The position numbers and the translations under genes were made by a program. From Crenobacter caeni (lineage in GTDB: Bacteria; Pseudomonadota; Gammaproteobacteria; Burkholderiales; Chromobacteriaceae), in NCBI RefSeq assembly GCF_010435965.1, contig NZ_JAAGAA010000001.1, positions 186,001-250,000 of the forward strand: 64,000 nt of DNA, in the 5' to 3' direction. Shown in pieces: positions 42,134 through 49,934 of the stretch. The first letter of the stretch is position 1. Each line of letters starts with the position of its first letter. The notes beneath the pieces were generated by a model that saw nothing but the letters and a program-made list of their open reading frames with translations, did not search any database and was not told where the DNA came from.

Positions 42134-43014
42134 ACGAAGCGTTCGTAGTCGCCCTCGTGTTGTCGACCGCCGCCGCGGCGACGCCGCTGATCCTCGCCGC
42201 GCTGGGCGAACTGGTCGTCGAGCGCGCCGGCGTGCTCAACCTCGGCGTCGAGGGCATGATGCTCGCCGGCGCGGTCAGCGCGTTCGCGGTGACCACCCAC
42301 ACCGGCAGCGCCACGGCCGGCTTCGCCGCCGGCATGGGCGCCGGCCTTGCGCTCTCCGCGCTGTTCGCGCTGCTCTCGCTCGGCCTGATGACCAACCAGG
42401 TCGCCACCGGCCTCGCGCTGACGCTGTTCGGCGTCGGCCTGTCGGCGTTCGCCGGCCAGCCCTTCGTCGGGCAGGTGGTGTCGGCCGGCGTGCCGCGCGT
42501 GCTGGGGCTGGACCTGGTCGCGTGGCTTGCCATCGCGCTGTGCCCGCTTTTGTGGCTGTTCCTGCAGAAGAGCCGCGCTGGCCTGTTGCTGCGTGCGGTC
42601 GGCGAGCGCCCCGAAGTGGCGGACGCGATCGGCTTCGCGGTGCGCCGCATCCGCCTCGCGGCCGTGCTGTTCGGCGGCGCGCTGGCGGGCCTCGCCGGCG
42701 CCTACCTGTCGCTCGTCAACACGCCGATGTGGGCGGAGGGGATGACCGCCGGACGCGGCTGGATCGCGCTGGCGCTGGTGGTGTTCGCGACCTGGCGGCC
42801 GCTCAGGGTACTCGCCGGTGCGTGGCTGTTCGGCGGCATGACCGTGCTGCAGCTGCATACGCAGGCGCTGGGGCTCGCCATCCCGTCCGAGTTCCTGTCG
42901 ATGCTGCCTTACCTCGCGACCGTGGTCGTGCTGGTGCTGATCTGCCGCGACCCGCGCACCATCCTGCTCAACCAGCCGCTGTCGCTGGGCAAGCCCTACC
43001 ACCCGGACCGCTAG
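42130..43014 (+). CDS. ABC transporter permease 2 (nucleoside-type, BPD_transp_2)
   Basis: The 294-residue permease matches the YufQ-like partner: GELVVERAGVLNLGVEGMML near the N terminus, LGLMTNQVATGLALTLFGVG, the EAA-like coupling loop LRAVGERPEVADAIGFAVRR, and the terminal AIPSEFLSMLPYLATVVVLV helix. It overlaps the first permease by 4 bases, giving an ATPase-permease-permease order typical of BMP-dependent importers. A strong terminator follows. Confidence 0.92.
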   Translation: MNEAFVVALVLSTAAAATPLILAALGELVVERAGVLNLGVEGMMLAGAVSAFAVTTHTGSATAGFAAGMGAGLALSALFALLSLGLMTNQVATGLALTLFGVGLSAFAGQPFVGQVVSAGVPRVLGLDLVAWLAIALCPLLWLFLQKSRAGLLLRAVGERPEVADAIGFAVRRIRLAAVLFGGALAGLAGAYLSLVNTPMWAEGMTAGRGWIALALVVFATWRPLRVLAGAWLFGGMTVLQLHTQALGLAIPSEFLSMLPYLATVVVLVLICRDPRTILLNQPLSLGKPYHPDR

Positions 43015-43029
43015 GCGTCCGTCGCGCCG

Positions 43030-43083
43030 AACGGCCGGGAAGGCGTGGACCTTGCGCTTTCCCGGCCGTTTTGCCTGGTCTCG
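43030..43083 (+). terminator. Terminator after the ABC operon, related to the hairpin repeat family
   Basis: A 12-bp perfect stem AACGGCCGGGAA (43030-43041) / TTCCCGGCCGTT (43059-43070) ends in TTTT. The order CGGC..GAA..GC, then GCTTTC, GCCGTTTTGCC and GTCTCG resembles the core of the elements at 28741-28882 and 33405-33514. Confidence 0.75.
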
Positions 43084-43178
43084 TCCCCGCCTGCGTGGTT
43101 GTGGGCCCGCTCCGGGCGGCAATCCGCCGCCCGTTCATTCATACTGGATGTCACGGGAAGTCTTGGGAGGCAGATTGG

Positions 43179-44609
43179 ATGTCTGGGTGGCTGGGCTGGA
43201 TGATCGTCGCGCTCGATGCGCTGCTGGTACTGGCGGTGGTGCTGCGGGTGGTTGCCACCCGCCACCCGCCCGGTTCCAGCTTCGCGTGGATCCTGGTGAC
43301 GCTGGCGCTGCCGTTCGCCGGCTTCCTGCTCTACCTCATGGTCGGCGAGCACTCGATCGGCCGCGCGCGGCGGGCGCGGGTGCTTGCCTTTGCCGAACGC
43401 TTCGGCGGCTGGCGCCTGCCGCCGCCGCCCGTCCCGCACGACAGCGGCCCGCATTTCCAGGTACTCTCGACGCTGGCGAACCAGCTGACCGCGCTGCCGG
43501 CCAGCGGCGGTAACCGCCTGCAACTGATCTCCGACACCCACACGGTACTTGCCCAGCTGGCCGACGACATCGCCCGCGCCGAGGTCGGCGTCGACCTCGC
43601 GTTCTACATCTGGAATGCAGGCGGTGACGCCGACCATGTTGAGGCCGCGCTGATCGCCACAGCCTTGCGCGGCGTGCCGTGCCGGGTGCTGCTCGACGCG
43701 ATCGGCGCCAAGCGCTACCTCGCGTCCGAAGGCGCGGCGCGGCTGCGTGCGGCGGGGGTGAGGCTGGAGGCGGCGATGACGGTGCGCGCGTGGCAACTGC
43801 CCTTCGTGCGCGGCGACCTCAGGCTGCACCGCAAGATCGCGCTGATCGACGGGCGCGTCGGCTACACCGGCAGCCTCAACCTGGTCGACCCGCGCTACTT
43901 CAAGCAGGACGCCGGCGTCGGCGAATGGGTCGACGCGATGGCACGCATCGAGGGGCCGGTGCTAGACGCGCTCGCCGCGGTGTTCGCGTATGACTGGATG
44001 CTGCAGACTGGCGAGCCGCCGGCGCGCGCGGTGAGGGCGACGGGTACCGTCGCGTGGCCGGGGGCGAGCGCGCAACTGGTGCCGTCCGGTCCGGGGACCG
44101 AGCGCAGCGCCAACCTCAGGCTGATCGTCGAGGCAGTCAACCAGGCGCGCCGGCAGATCCTGCTGACCACGCCTTACTTCGTGCCGGGCGAGGCGCTGGC
44201 GCTGGCGTTGCAGAACGCTGCGTTGCGCGGGGTGTCGGTGCGCCTGCTGGTGCCCGCGCGCAACGATTCGCGCCTGGTGCAGTACGCGAGCCGCTGGTAT
44301 TTCGAGCCCTTGCTGGAATGCGGAGTGGATATCCTGCTCTACCGCGGCGGCCTGTTGCACACCAAGAGCATCTCCATCGACGGCGAGCTCGCGTTGTTCG
44401 GCACGGTCAACCTCGACACGCGCAGCCTGCACCTGAACTTCGAACTGATGCTGCTCTTGCACGATGCGGCGTTCAGCACCGCGCTGGTCGCGCTGCAGCA
44501 GGGATACGAGGCTCAGGCGGACGCGGTCGACGCCGGGCGCTGGCGCGCGCGCAGCTTGCGCGAGCGGATGAAAGAGGGGGCGGCCAATCTGGTGTCGCCG
44601 CTGCTGTAG
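43179..44609 (+). CDS. Cardiolipin synthase (ClsA-type phospholipase D family)
   Basis: The 476-residue protein has two N-terminal transmembrane helices (about 5-25 and 33-52, PLDNT region) and two HKD motifs: LHRKIALIDGRVGYTGSLN and LHTKSISIDGELALFGTVNL. The downstream Asn/Asp residues of the HKD sites are present. It should condense phosphatidylglycerol molecules into cardiolipin at the inner membrane. GGGAGG at 43165-43170 supports ATG 43179. The length agrees with the family (about 480). Confidence 0.93.
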   Translation: MSGWLGWMIVALDALLVLAVVLRVVATRHPPGSSFAWILVTLALPFAGFLLYLMVGEHSIGRARRARVLAFAERFGGWRLPPPPVPHDSGPHFQVLSTLANQLTALPASGGNRLQLISDTHTVLAQLADDIARAEVGVDLAFYIWNAGGDADHVEAALIATALRGVPCRVLLDAIGAKRYLASEGAARLRAAGVRLEAAMTVRAWQLPFVRGDLRLHRKIALIDGRVGYTGSLNLVDPRYFKQDAGVGEWVDAMARIEGPVLDALAAVFAYDWMLQTGEPPARAVRATGTVAWPGASAQLVPSGPGTERSANLRLIVEAVNQARRQILLTTPYFVPGEALALALQNAALRGVSVRLLVPARNDSRLVQYASRWYFEPLLECGVDILLYRGGLLHTKSISIDGELALFGTVNLDTRSLHLNFELMLLLHDAAFSTALVALQQGYEAQADAVDAGRWRARSLRERMKEGAANLVSPLL

Positions 44610-44619
44610 CGGCGTGCGC

Positions 44620-44802
44620 TTACAGAAGCGGCAGGCTGTCGCGCAGGTCGGCCAGCGTCTGCTGGCTCTTGGTCAGCAAGCTGGCGAGCGCGTCGCCGAT
44701 CTGTCCGTCCTGCACGCTCTGCTGCAGCATGCTGACGGCCAGCTGCTCGCAGCGCACGAGGTCGGGCAGCGCTTCGATCAGGCTTTGAAGCGAGTAGTCC
44801 AT
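44620..44802 (-). CDS. Small helical protein of unknown function (60 residues)
   Basis: This compact frame encodes a Leu/Gln-rich, probably all-helical peptide (opening MDYSLQSLIEALPDLVRCEQ) without signal peptide or membrane helix. AGGAAG stands before the ATG on the minus strand, and the third-codon GC matches real genes. It converges with the cardiolipin synthase gene, leaving 10 bases between the stops. I do not recognise the family; its coding status is likely but not certain. Confidence 0.55.
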   Translation of the reverse strand: MDYSLQSLIEALPDLVRCEQLAVSMLQQSVQDGQIGDALASLLTKSQQTLADLRDSLPLL

Positions 44803-45144
44803 TGCGGGTACTTCCTGAAAAAGCGGTTGATTATGTTCCGGCTGCGGTTTTCAAGTGTTGATCTGGCGCAAATTGCGGCGAATGGCGACCAAAGGCGGTG
44901 CGCCTCTCGGCCAGCGCCATCCCGGTTTCCTGCCGGCTGCGCCTCGCTGAACACTGCGTACTGGATCGACAGCAGGAAGCTGCTGATGCGGCCGAAGACG
45001 ACCTCGGCGGTGGCCGGTGCGGGCATGGCGGGCTTAGACTCTAGGGTTGGGCGGCCAATCTGGCCCGATCCCGTCTTTTTTCAAACAGGCCAAGCATTGC
45101 CGGCCCAGACTGGGATGGTTACCCCAGCCTGATGGAGAGCAAAG
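44803..45144. other. 342-base region between a small gene and the isochorismatase-fold gene
   Basis: There is no convincing gene. A minus-strand frame (44778-45026) encodes 82 residues but overlaps the 60-residue gene and has no clear ribosome site; its VVFGRISSFLLSIQYAVF stretch might be a decayed remnant. A TTTTTT tract lies near 45076, and GGAGAGCAAAG before 45145 is the ribosome site of the next gene. Confidence 0.4.
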
Positions 45145-45774
45145 ATGGCCCAAGCCCCGAAACGCGCGTTGCTGGTGATCGACGTGCAGAACGAGTACGT
45201 CACCGGCAAGCTGAAGATAGAGTACCCGCCGCTCGACGTTTCCCTGCCGAATATCGTGCGCGCGATGGACGCGGCCGAGGCCGCCGGCATCCCGATCGTG
45301 ATGGTGCAGCAGTTCTTCCCGGCCGGCTTCCCGGTGTTTGCCCGCGACAGCGAAGGCGCCAGGCTGCACGCATCGGTGGCCGACAAGCACTGGGACCACC
45401 TGGTCGAGAAGGAACTGGCCAGCGTGCTGACGCCCGACACCGGGCTTGCCGCGTGGCTGACCAAGCACGGCATCGACACCGTCACCGTGGTCGGCTACAT
45501 GACGCACAACTGTGACGACTCGACGGTGCGCATGCTGCAGCACGCGGGCTGGAAGGCCGAACTCTTGCACGACGCGGCCGGCTCGCTGCCTTACCGCAAC
45601 GCGATCGGCGAGGCGAGCGCAGAGGAAATCCACCGCGTGTTCACCGTGGTCGCGCACACCGCGTTCGCCGCCGTAGCGTCGACCGACGCGTGGGTCGCGG
45701 CGCTGACCGCCGGCGAGGTGCTCGAGATGGACAATGTGTTTTTCTCCAACCAGCGCGCGCTGGGCAAGCTGTAA
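45145..45774 (+). CDS. Isochorismatase-family cysteine hydrolase
   Basis: The 209-residue protein has the isochorismatase-like fold with a catalytic set that reads Asp in LLVIDVQNEYV, a Lys in the ADKHWDHLVEKEL region and the nucleophile Cys in VVGYMTHNCDDSTVRML (family VxGxxTxxCV pattern). Members hydrolyse N-carbamoylsarcosine, nicotinamide, ureidoacrylate or similar amides. The exact substrate cannot be called here. GGAGAG supports ATG 45145. It appears monocistronic. Confidence 0.87.
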   Translation: MAQAPKRALLVIDVQNEYVTGKLKIEYPPLDVSLPNIVRAMDAAEAAGIPIVMVQQFFPAGFPVFARDSEGARLHASVADKHWDHLVEKELASVLTPDTGLAAWLTKHGIDTVTVVGYMTHNCDDSTVRMLQHAGWKAELLHDAAGSLPYRNAIGEASAEEIHRVFTVVAHTAFAAVASTDAWVAALTAGEVLEMDNVFFSNQRALGKL

Positions 45775-45837
45775 TCCGGAGACGCTCGGCGACGAAGGAG
45801 CGGCAAGAGGGCATCCGAGGGGGGCTGGCAGGTACAG

Positions 45838-46293
45838 GTGATCTTCGTGCTGTCGAACCTGCTGCGGGGGATTGCTTTGCTGACTCCTTGGCTGCCGCTC
45901 GGGCTGCACGGAAAGGTGATCGCCAGCGCGGTGTGCAGGACGCTGGGCGAGGTTGCGTGCTGGGGCTTCGTGTCGATGGCGGGCAGGGAGGTGGCCGAGC
46001 GCAACCGGCGCTGTCAGGGCGCCGGCTGCTGGCGCGGAAGGCTGCTCGGGCCGCGCCACGCCGGTCAGGTGACGCAAAATTCAGAAGACGAGCGAGCGGT
46101 TGCGGCCCGTCTGCTTGGCCCGGTACAGCGCGCTGTCCGCGCGTTTGATCAGCGTCGCCGCGGTGTCTCCCGGCCCGATACTGGCAATGCCCGCACTGCA
46201 GCGCACCGGGCCGGGACTGGCCGCGAGTTCGGACAGTGCATTGCGGATGCGCTCGGCGACTTGCAAGGCGGTTGCCGCCTGCGCGCCCGGTAG
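45838..46293 (+). other. Possible remnant of a transporter-suffix membrane segment
   Basis: An open frame in phase with the preceding hydrolase continues beyond its stop. From GTG 45838 it encodes about 60 residues with a hydrophobic hairpin (VIFVLSNLLRGIALLTPWLP, then GEVACWGFVSMAGREVAERN) that resembles the transporter suffix domain found at the end of some carriers. The remainder overlaps the 3' end of the GGDEF gene antisense and is not credible. It may be a tiny membrane protein or a decayed fragment. Confidence 0.25.
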
Positions 46294-47118
46294 CAGGCAC
46301 AGGAATTCCTCGCCTCCCAGCCGCGCGACCGTATCGGTCTGCCGGCAGGTGCTGCGCATGATTTCGGCGAAGCCCTGCAATACCAGGTCGCCCGCGTCAT
46401 GGCCGTGGGTGTCGTTGATTGCCTTGAAGTGGTCGAGGTCGAACATGATCACGCTCAGGCCGTCCCGACACCCCAGTTCCGCCTGGGTGATCAATGCCTG
46501 CAGACGCAGCGTGGCGGCGCGCCGGTTGGCCAGCCCCGTCAGTTCGTCGGTCAGGCTGAGCGTGCGTGCCTGCTCGTGGGCCTGGACGAGCTGTTCGAAT
46601 TTCTGGCTGAGGCTCTGGTGTTCTGCTTGCTGTTCCGTGATATCGACGATCATGCCGATCAGGCCGAGTGCATGCTGCTGAGCGTCAAGGATTCCTTGAC
46701 TCCAGTACATCGCGGTGCGCGTCTCGCCGCCGGGAAGGCCGAAAACCTTTTCGTGTATCGCCATCCCGCCGGTACGCAGCATCTCGGCGTCTTCCTGCTG
46801 GTAACTTTGGCGCTGGCTCTCGGGAAGGAAGCCGAGCTCGAGCACGGTCTTGCCCAGATAGTCGTCCCGCTCGATGCCGAAAAACGCTTCGTAGGCACGA
46901 TTGAAGAACACGAAGCGCAGCGCGGCGTCTTTGGCGAAGATCGGCGCGGGCAGCGCATCGATGATTTCGCGAAAATAAGCTAGCTCGCTGCGTGCCCTGG
47001 CGTGGGCGAGGCGTTCCTCTTCCAGTTGCAGCTGGCAATCGCGCAGTGCCTGCCCGAGCCGCGTGTTCTCGTCTGCGCGGCCCGTCTGATGTCTCGCTCC
47101 GGCATATGCAGACCCCAT
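46081..47118 (-). CDS. PAS-GGDEF diguanylate cyclase
   Basis: The 345-residue protein has a short coiled-coil (about 15-45), a PAS domain (about 46-165: IDALPAPIFAKDAALRFVFF) and a GGDEF domain (about 185-345) with the active-site sequence GGEEF in ARLGGEEFLCLLP. It should make cyclic di-GMP from GTP in the cytosol; no membrane helix is seen. An RxxD inhibitory site is not evident before GGEEF. The stop overlaps the doubtful frame on the opposite strand. Confidence 0.93.
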   Translation of the reverse strand: MGSAYAGARHQTGRADENTRLGQALRDCQLQLEEERLAHARARSELAYFREIIDALPAPIFAKDAALRFVFFNRAYEAFFGIERDDYLGKTVLELGFLPESQRQSYQQEDAEMLRTGGMAIHEKVFGLPGGETRTAMYWSQGILDAQQHALGLIGMIVDITEQQAEHQSLSQKFEQLVQAHEQARTLSLTDELTGLANRRAATLRLQALITQAELGCRDGLSVIMFDLDHFKAINDTHGHDAGDLVLQGFAEIMRSTCRQTDTVARLGGEEFLCLLPGAQAATALQVAERIRNALSELAASPGPVRCSAGIASIGPGDTAATLIKRADSALYRAKQTGRNRSLVF

Positions 47119-47329
47119 GGTCGATGTGTCCTTGTGCGTGGCAGGGTTTACTCGAAATTAGATCGATTATTTTCGCTATGTTAATGGCTTGGAGCGGCTC
47201 ATGCCAAGCTTAGGCGGGTGCATGGTGGCTACTGCTGAGGGTGTCCCGCATGACAGGGATGGGCGGCAGGCGCGGCGCTGGCGGTTGCCGGCGTGGCCTC
47301 CTTGTCGGCGGATTGCTGCGTGCCGGCGA

Positions 47330-47359
47330 CAAAGACAACGCCCGGCCGGGGCCGGGCGT
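47330..47359 (-). terminator. Terminator for the WrbA-like gene
   Basis: On the minus strand, ACGCCCGGC / GCCGGGCGT (9 bp) is followed by TGTCTTTGTC, 26 bases downstream of the stop at 47385. The T-run is interrupted, so moderate confidence. Confidence 0.65.
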
Positions 47360-47384
47360 GTGCGAGGATGTACCGGGGCGGCGC

Positions 47385-47939
47385 TTAGCGTGCCCAGCGC
47401 GCGGCCGCTTGGGCGACGCGCTCGCCGAACCGGCGCGCGGTTTCCAGGTCGCCCGGCAGCATCTCGTCGACGCCGGCGTCTGACGGGCTTTGCGCCATCG
47501 CGCCGGAGAACGAGCCGACATAGTTGACGTCGTTGCGGCCGGCGGCCTTGCTGTTGCTCGGCATCATGCCGGTGCCGACCCACAGACCGCTGTGCTGCAT
47601 CGCCAGCGTCATCATGTAGTGCAGCGTCGAGTGCTTGTCGCCGTTCATCGTCGCGCTGTTGGTGAAGCCGGCGAACAGCTTGTCCTTCCACTGCTGGCCG
47701 AACCACGGCTTGGACGAGGCGTCGGCGAACTTCTTGAACTGCCAGCTGACGCTGCCCATATAGGTCGGGCTGCCGAAGATGATCGCGTCGGCGGCGGCGA
47801 GCGCCTCCCAGCCGCCGTCCGGCAGGTTGCCTTCGGCGTCGATCGCGAGCAGGCGGGCGCCGGCGCCCTCGGCGACGCTTTGCGCCATGCGTTGGGTGTG
47901 GCCGTAGCCGGAATGGTAAACGACGACGATGTCAGCCAT
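47385..47939 (-). CDS. Flavodoxin/NAD(P)H:quinone oxidoreductase family protein (WrbA-like)
   Basis: The 184-residue protein has the FMN phosphate loop VVYHSGYGHTQRMA and the flavodoxin-fold core AIIFGSPTYMGSVSWQFKKF. The TLHYMMTLAMQHSGLWVGTG stretch is close to WrbA and related quinone reductases. It likely reduces quinones by two electrons with NAD(P)H. AAGGAG lies upstream of ATG 47939 on the minus strand. The 5' side faces the tRNA gene. Confidence 0.88.
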   Translation of the reverse strand: MADIVVVYHSGYGHTQRMAQSVAEGAGARLLAIDAEGNLPDGGWEALAAADAIIFGSPTYMGSVSWQFKKFADASSKPWFGQQWKDKLFAGFTNSATMNGDKHSTLHYMMTLAMQHSGLWVGTGMMPSNSKAAGRNDVNYVGSFSGAMAQSPSDAGVDEMLPGDLETARRFGERVAQAAARWAR

Positions 47940-48105
47940 GTGTGGACACTCCTTGCAGGGGTAACGGTAAGGAGCGGCGCCGCAGTCGCGGCACCGCAAC
48001 GCTTTGCATGATAGGAGGGTGGCAGCCGGTACGATACGCGCGGCGCGCAATTCACTGTCCCGTTTCAGGCGACAGTCATGGGGATGGCGAAGGGACGCGT
48101 GCATG

Positions 48106-48134
48106 AAAAAACCAACCGCGTGCGGTTGGTTTTT
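48106..48134 (-). terminator. Terminator of the tRNA-Ala transcript
   Basis: A long palindrome AAAAACCAACCGC / GCGGTTGGTTTTT lies 9 bases downstream of the tRNA 3' end on the minus strand and ends in TTTTTT. It would work in both directions. Confidence 0.9.
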
Positions 48135-48142
48135 GGGGTGTC

Positions 48143-48218
48143 TGGTGGACCGAAAGGGGATCGAACCCTCGACCTCTGCATTGCGAACGCAGCGCTCTCC
48201 CAGCTGAGCTATCGGCCC
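48143..48218 (-). tRNA. tRNA-Ala, anticodon CGC
   Basis: The 76-nt complement folds into a full cloverleaf: acceptor GGGCCGA/TCGGTCC with one G-T pair, D arm GCTC...GAGC, anticodon stem CTGCG/TGCAG around loop TTCGCAA, and T arm GAGGG-TTCGATC-CCCTT. It ends with an encoded CCA. Anticodon CGC reads GCG, one of the most used alanine codons in this GC-rich sequence. Terminator follows. Confidence 0.96.
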
Positions 48219-48298
48219 GTCATTTCGTGCGGCCAATCGTAATACTGTCCGCGTTTTTCGGTCAAGAGGCTGCCCCGCCGGTGGCGGGATGGGCCACC

Positions 48299-49315
48299 TT
48301 ACACGCGCAACTGGCCGAACAGGTTCTTCGGGTCCGCCAGCTGCGGCACGAGTTCGATGTCGCTACCGACGCCCTGTTCGCGCGCCTCGTGCTCCAGCGT
48401 GGCGAGCGCCGAGTAGTCTTCCAGCGCGAAGCCGACCGAGTCGAACAGCGTGATGTCGGTGTCGGCGCTGCGCCCCGGCGCCTGCCCGGTCAGCACGCGC
48501 CACAGCTCGGTCACCTGGAAGTCGGCGGGCATCTGCTGCAGGTCGCCCTCGATGCGCGTCTGCGGCTCGAACTCGACAAACACCTTGCTGCGTTCGAGCA
48601 CGCCGGCGGCCAGTTCGGTCTTGCCCGGGCAGTCGCCGCCGACCGCGTTCAGGTGCATGCCGGGGGTCAGCATGTCGGCGTCGAGGATGGTCGCGTACGT
48701 CTTGTCGGCGGTGATGGTGGTGACGATGTCGGCGCCGGCGACCGCCTCGCGCACGCTCGCGCACACGCTTAGCCGGAGGCCGGGGGTGTCGCCCAGGTTG
48801 TTGATCAGCTTGGCGGTGGCGGCCGGGTCGATGTCGTAGAGGCGCAGCTCCGCTATGCCCAGCAGATGGTGGAAGGCCAGCGCCTGGAATTCGGCCTGCG
48901 CGCCGTTGCCGATCAGCGCCATCACCTTGCTGCCAGCGCGCGCCAGTTTGCGTGCAGCCATCGCCGAGGTCGCCGCGGTGCGCAGCGCGGTGGTGACGGT
49001 CAGCTCGCTCAGGAGGCGCGGCGTGCCGGTGGCGACGTCGGCGAGCACGCCGAAGGCCATCACCGTCGGCAGGCCGTGGCGAGTGTTGCCCGGGTGGCCG
49101 TTCACGTACTTGAAGCTGTAGTCGTGCGCGTCGGCGACCGGCATCAGCTCGATCACGCCAACGTCGCTGTGGCTGGCCAGCCGCGGGCATTTGTCGAATT
49201 CTTCCCAGCGGCAGAAGTCGGCCTCGATGCGGTCGGCCAGCGTGCCGAGGAAGTGGGGCAGGCCGTGGTGGGCGACGATGCGGGCGACGTCGCGGGGAGT
49301 CAGCAGCAGGGTCAT
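48299..49315 (-). CDS. Ornithine cyclodeaminase family protein
   Basis: The 338-residue protein belongs to the OCD/mu-crystallin family, with the N-terminal substrate loop KYVNGHPGNTRHGLPTVMAF and the NAD(H) site ALIGNGAQAEFQALAF. The VGGDCPGKTELA motif matches true ornithine cyclodeaminases more than alanine dehydrogenase-type members. The reaction would be ornithine to proline plus ammonia. ATG 49315 is the conventional start. It is divergent from an Lrp-type regulator that probably controls it. Confidence 0.87.
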   Translation of the reverse strand: MTLLLTPRDVARIVAHHGLPHFLGTLADRIEADFCRWEEFDKCPRLASHSDVGVIELMPVADAHDYSFKYVNGHPGNTRHGLPTVMAFGVLADVATGTPRLLSELTVTTALRTAATSAMAARKLARAGSKVMALIGNGAQAEFQALAFHHLLGIAELRLYDIDPAATAKLINNLGDTPGLRLSVCASVREAVAGADIVTTITADKTYATILDADMLTPGMHLNAVGGDCPGKTELAAGVLERSKVFVEFEPQTRIEGDLQQMPADFQVTELWRVLTGQAPGRSADTDITLFDSVGFALEDYSALATLEHEAREQGVGSDIELVPQLADPKNLFGQLRV

Positions 49316-49445
49316 GGTAGCGCTCCGTCGTGCGGTGGGGATGGCTTCATTCTGGCGACGGGCAAGGTCAGGCGGAAGCGGCAAAAGTGTGCGCGTTTCG
49401 TCATGATATTGGCGTTTCGCCAGCATTCTTTGGCAGAATGCCGGT

Positions 49446-49871
49446 ATGGACGCACTCGACCAACAATTGCTGGCCCTGCTCAGGGCCAACGCCCGCCTGC
49501 CGACGGCGACGCTCGCGCGCAAGCTCGGCGTCTCGCGCGGCACCGTCGCCAACCGTCTCGCCCGCCTCGAGGACAGCGGGGTGATCGTCGGCTACGCGCT
49601 GCAGTTGCGCCCGGACGCCCGGCCGGACGAGATCCGCGCGTGGATGAGCATCGCCATCGAGGGCAACCAGACCCGCCAGGTGCTGGCCATCCTGCTGGGC
49701 GAGCCCGGCGTCAGCGCGCTGCACGACACCAACGGGCGCTGGGACCTGCTCGCGGAACTGGTCGCGCCCAACCTGGCGGAGCTCGCGCGGGTGATGGAGC
49801 GCATTCGCCTGATCAAGGGGATCAGCGCGACCGAGACGTCGATCCACCTGCAGTCGTACAAGCTTACCTAG
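49446..49871 (+). CDS. Lrp/AsnC family transcriptional regulator
   Basis: The 141-residue protein has an N-terminal winged HTH (about 1-60: LDQQLLALLRANARLPTATL and VSRGTVANRLARLEDSGVI) and a C-terminal RAM ligand-binding domain (about 65-140: ETSIHL at the end). Such regulators sense amino acids. The divergent ornithine cyclodeaminase gene across a 130-base gap is the obvious target. Confidence 0.92.
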   Translation: MDALDQQLLALLRANARLPTATLARKLGVSRGTVANRLARLEDSGVIVGYALQLRPDARPDEIRAWMSIAIEGNQTRQVLAILLGEPGVSALHDTNGRWDLLAELVAPNLAELARVMERIRLIKGISATETSIHLQSYKLT

Positions 49872-49934
49872 GCTGTCTTTATAAAAATGTCACGCTGATT
49901 CGGTAGATTTGCGGAAATTCCAAGAGGACTTTCC

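Noticed and set aside
44778-45026. 82-residue minus-strand frame
   Set aside because: It overlaps a better-supported 60-residue gene, has no clear ribosome site, and has no recognised domain.
48143-48236. Protein frame running through the tRNA region on the minus strand
   Set aside because: The segment forms a complete tRNA cloverleaf with encoded CCA and its own terminator.
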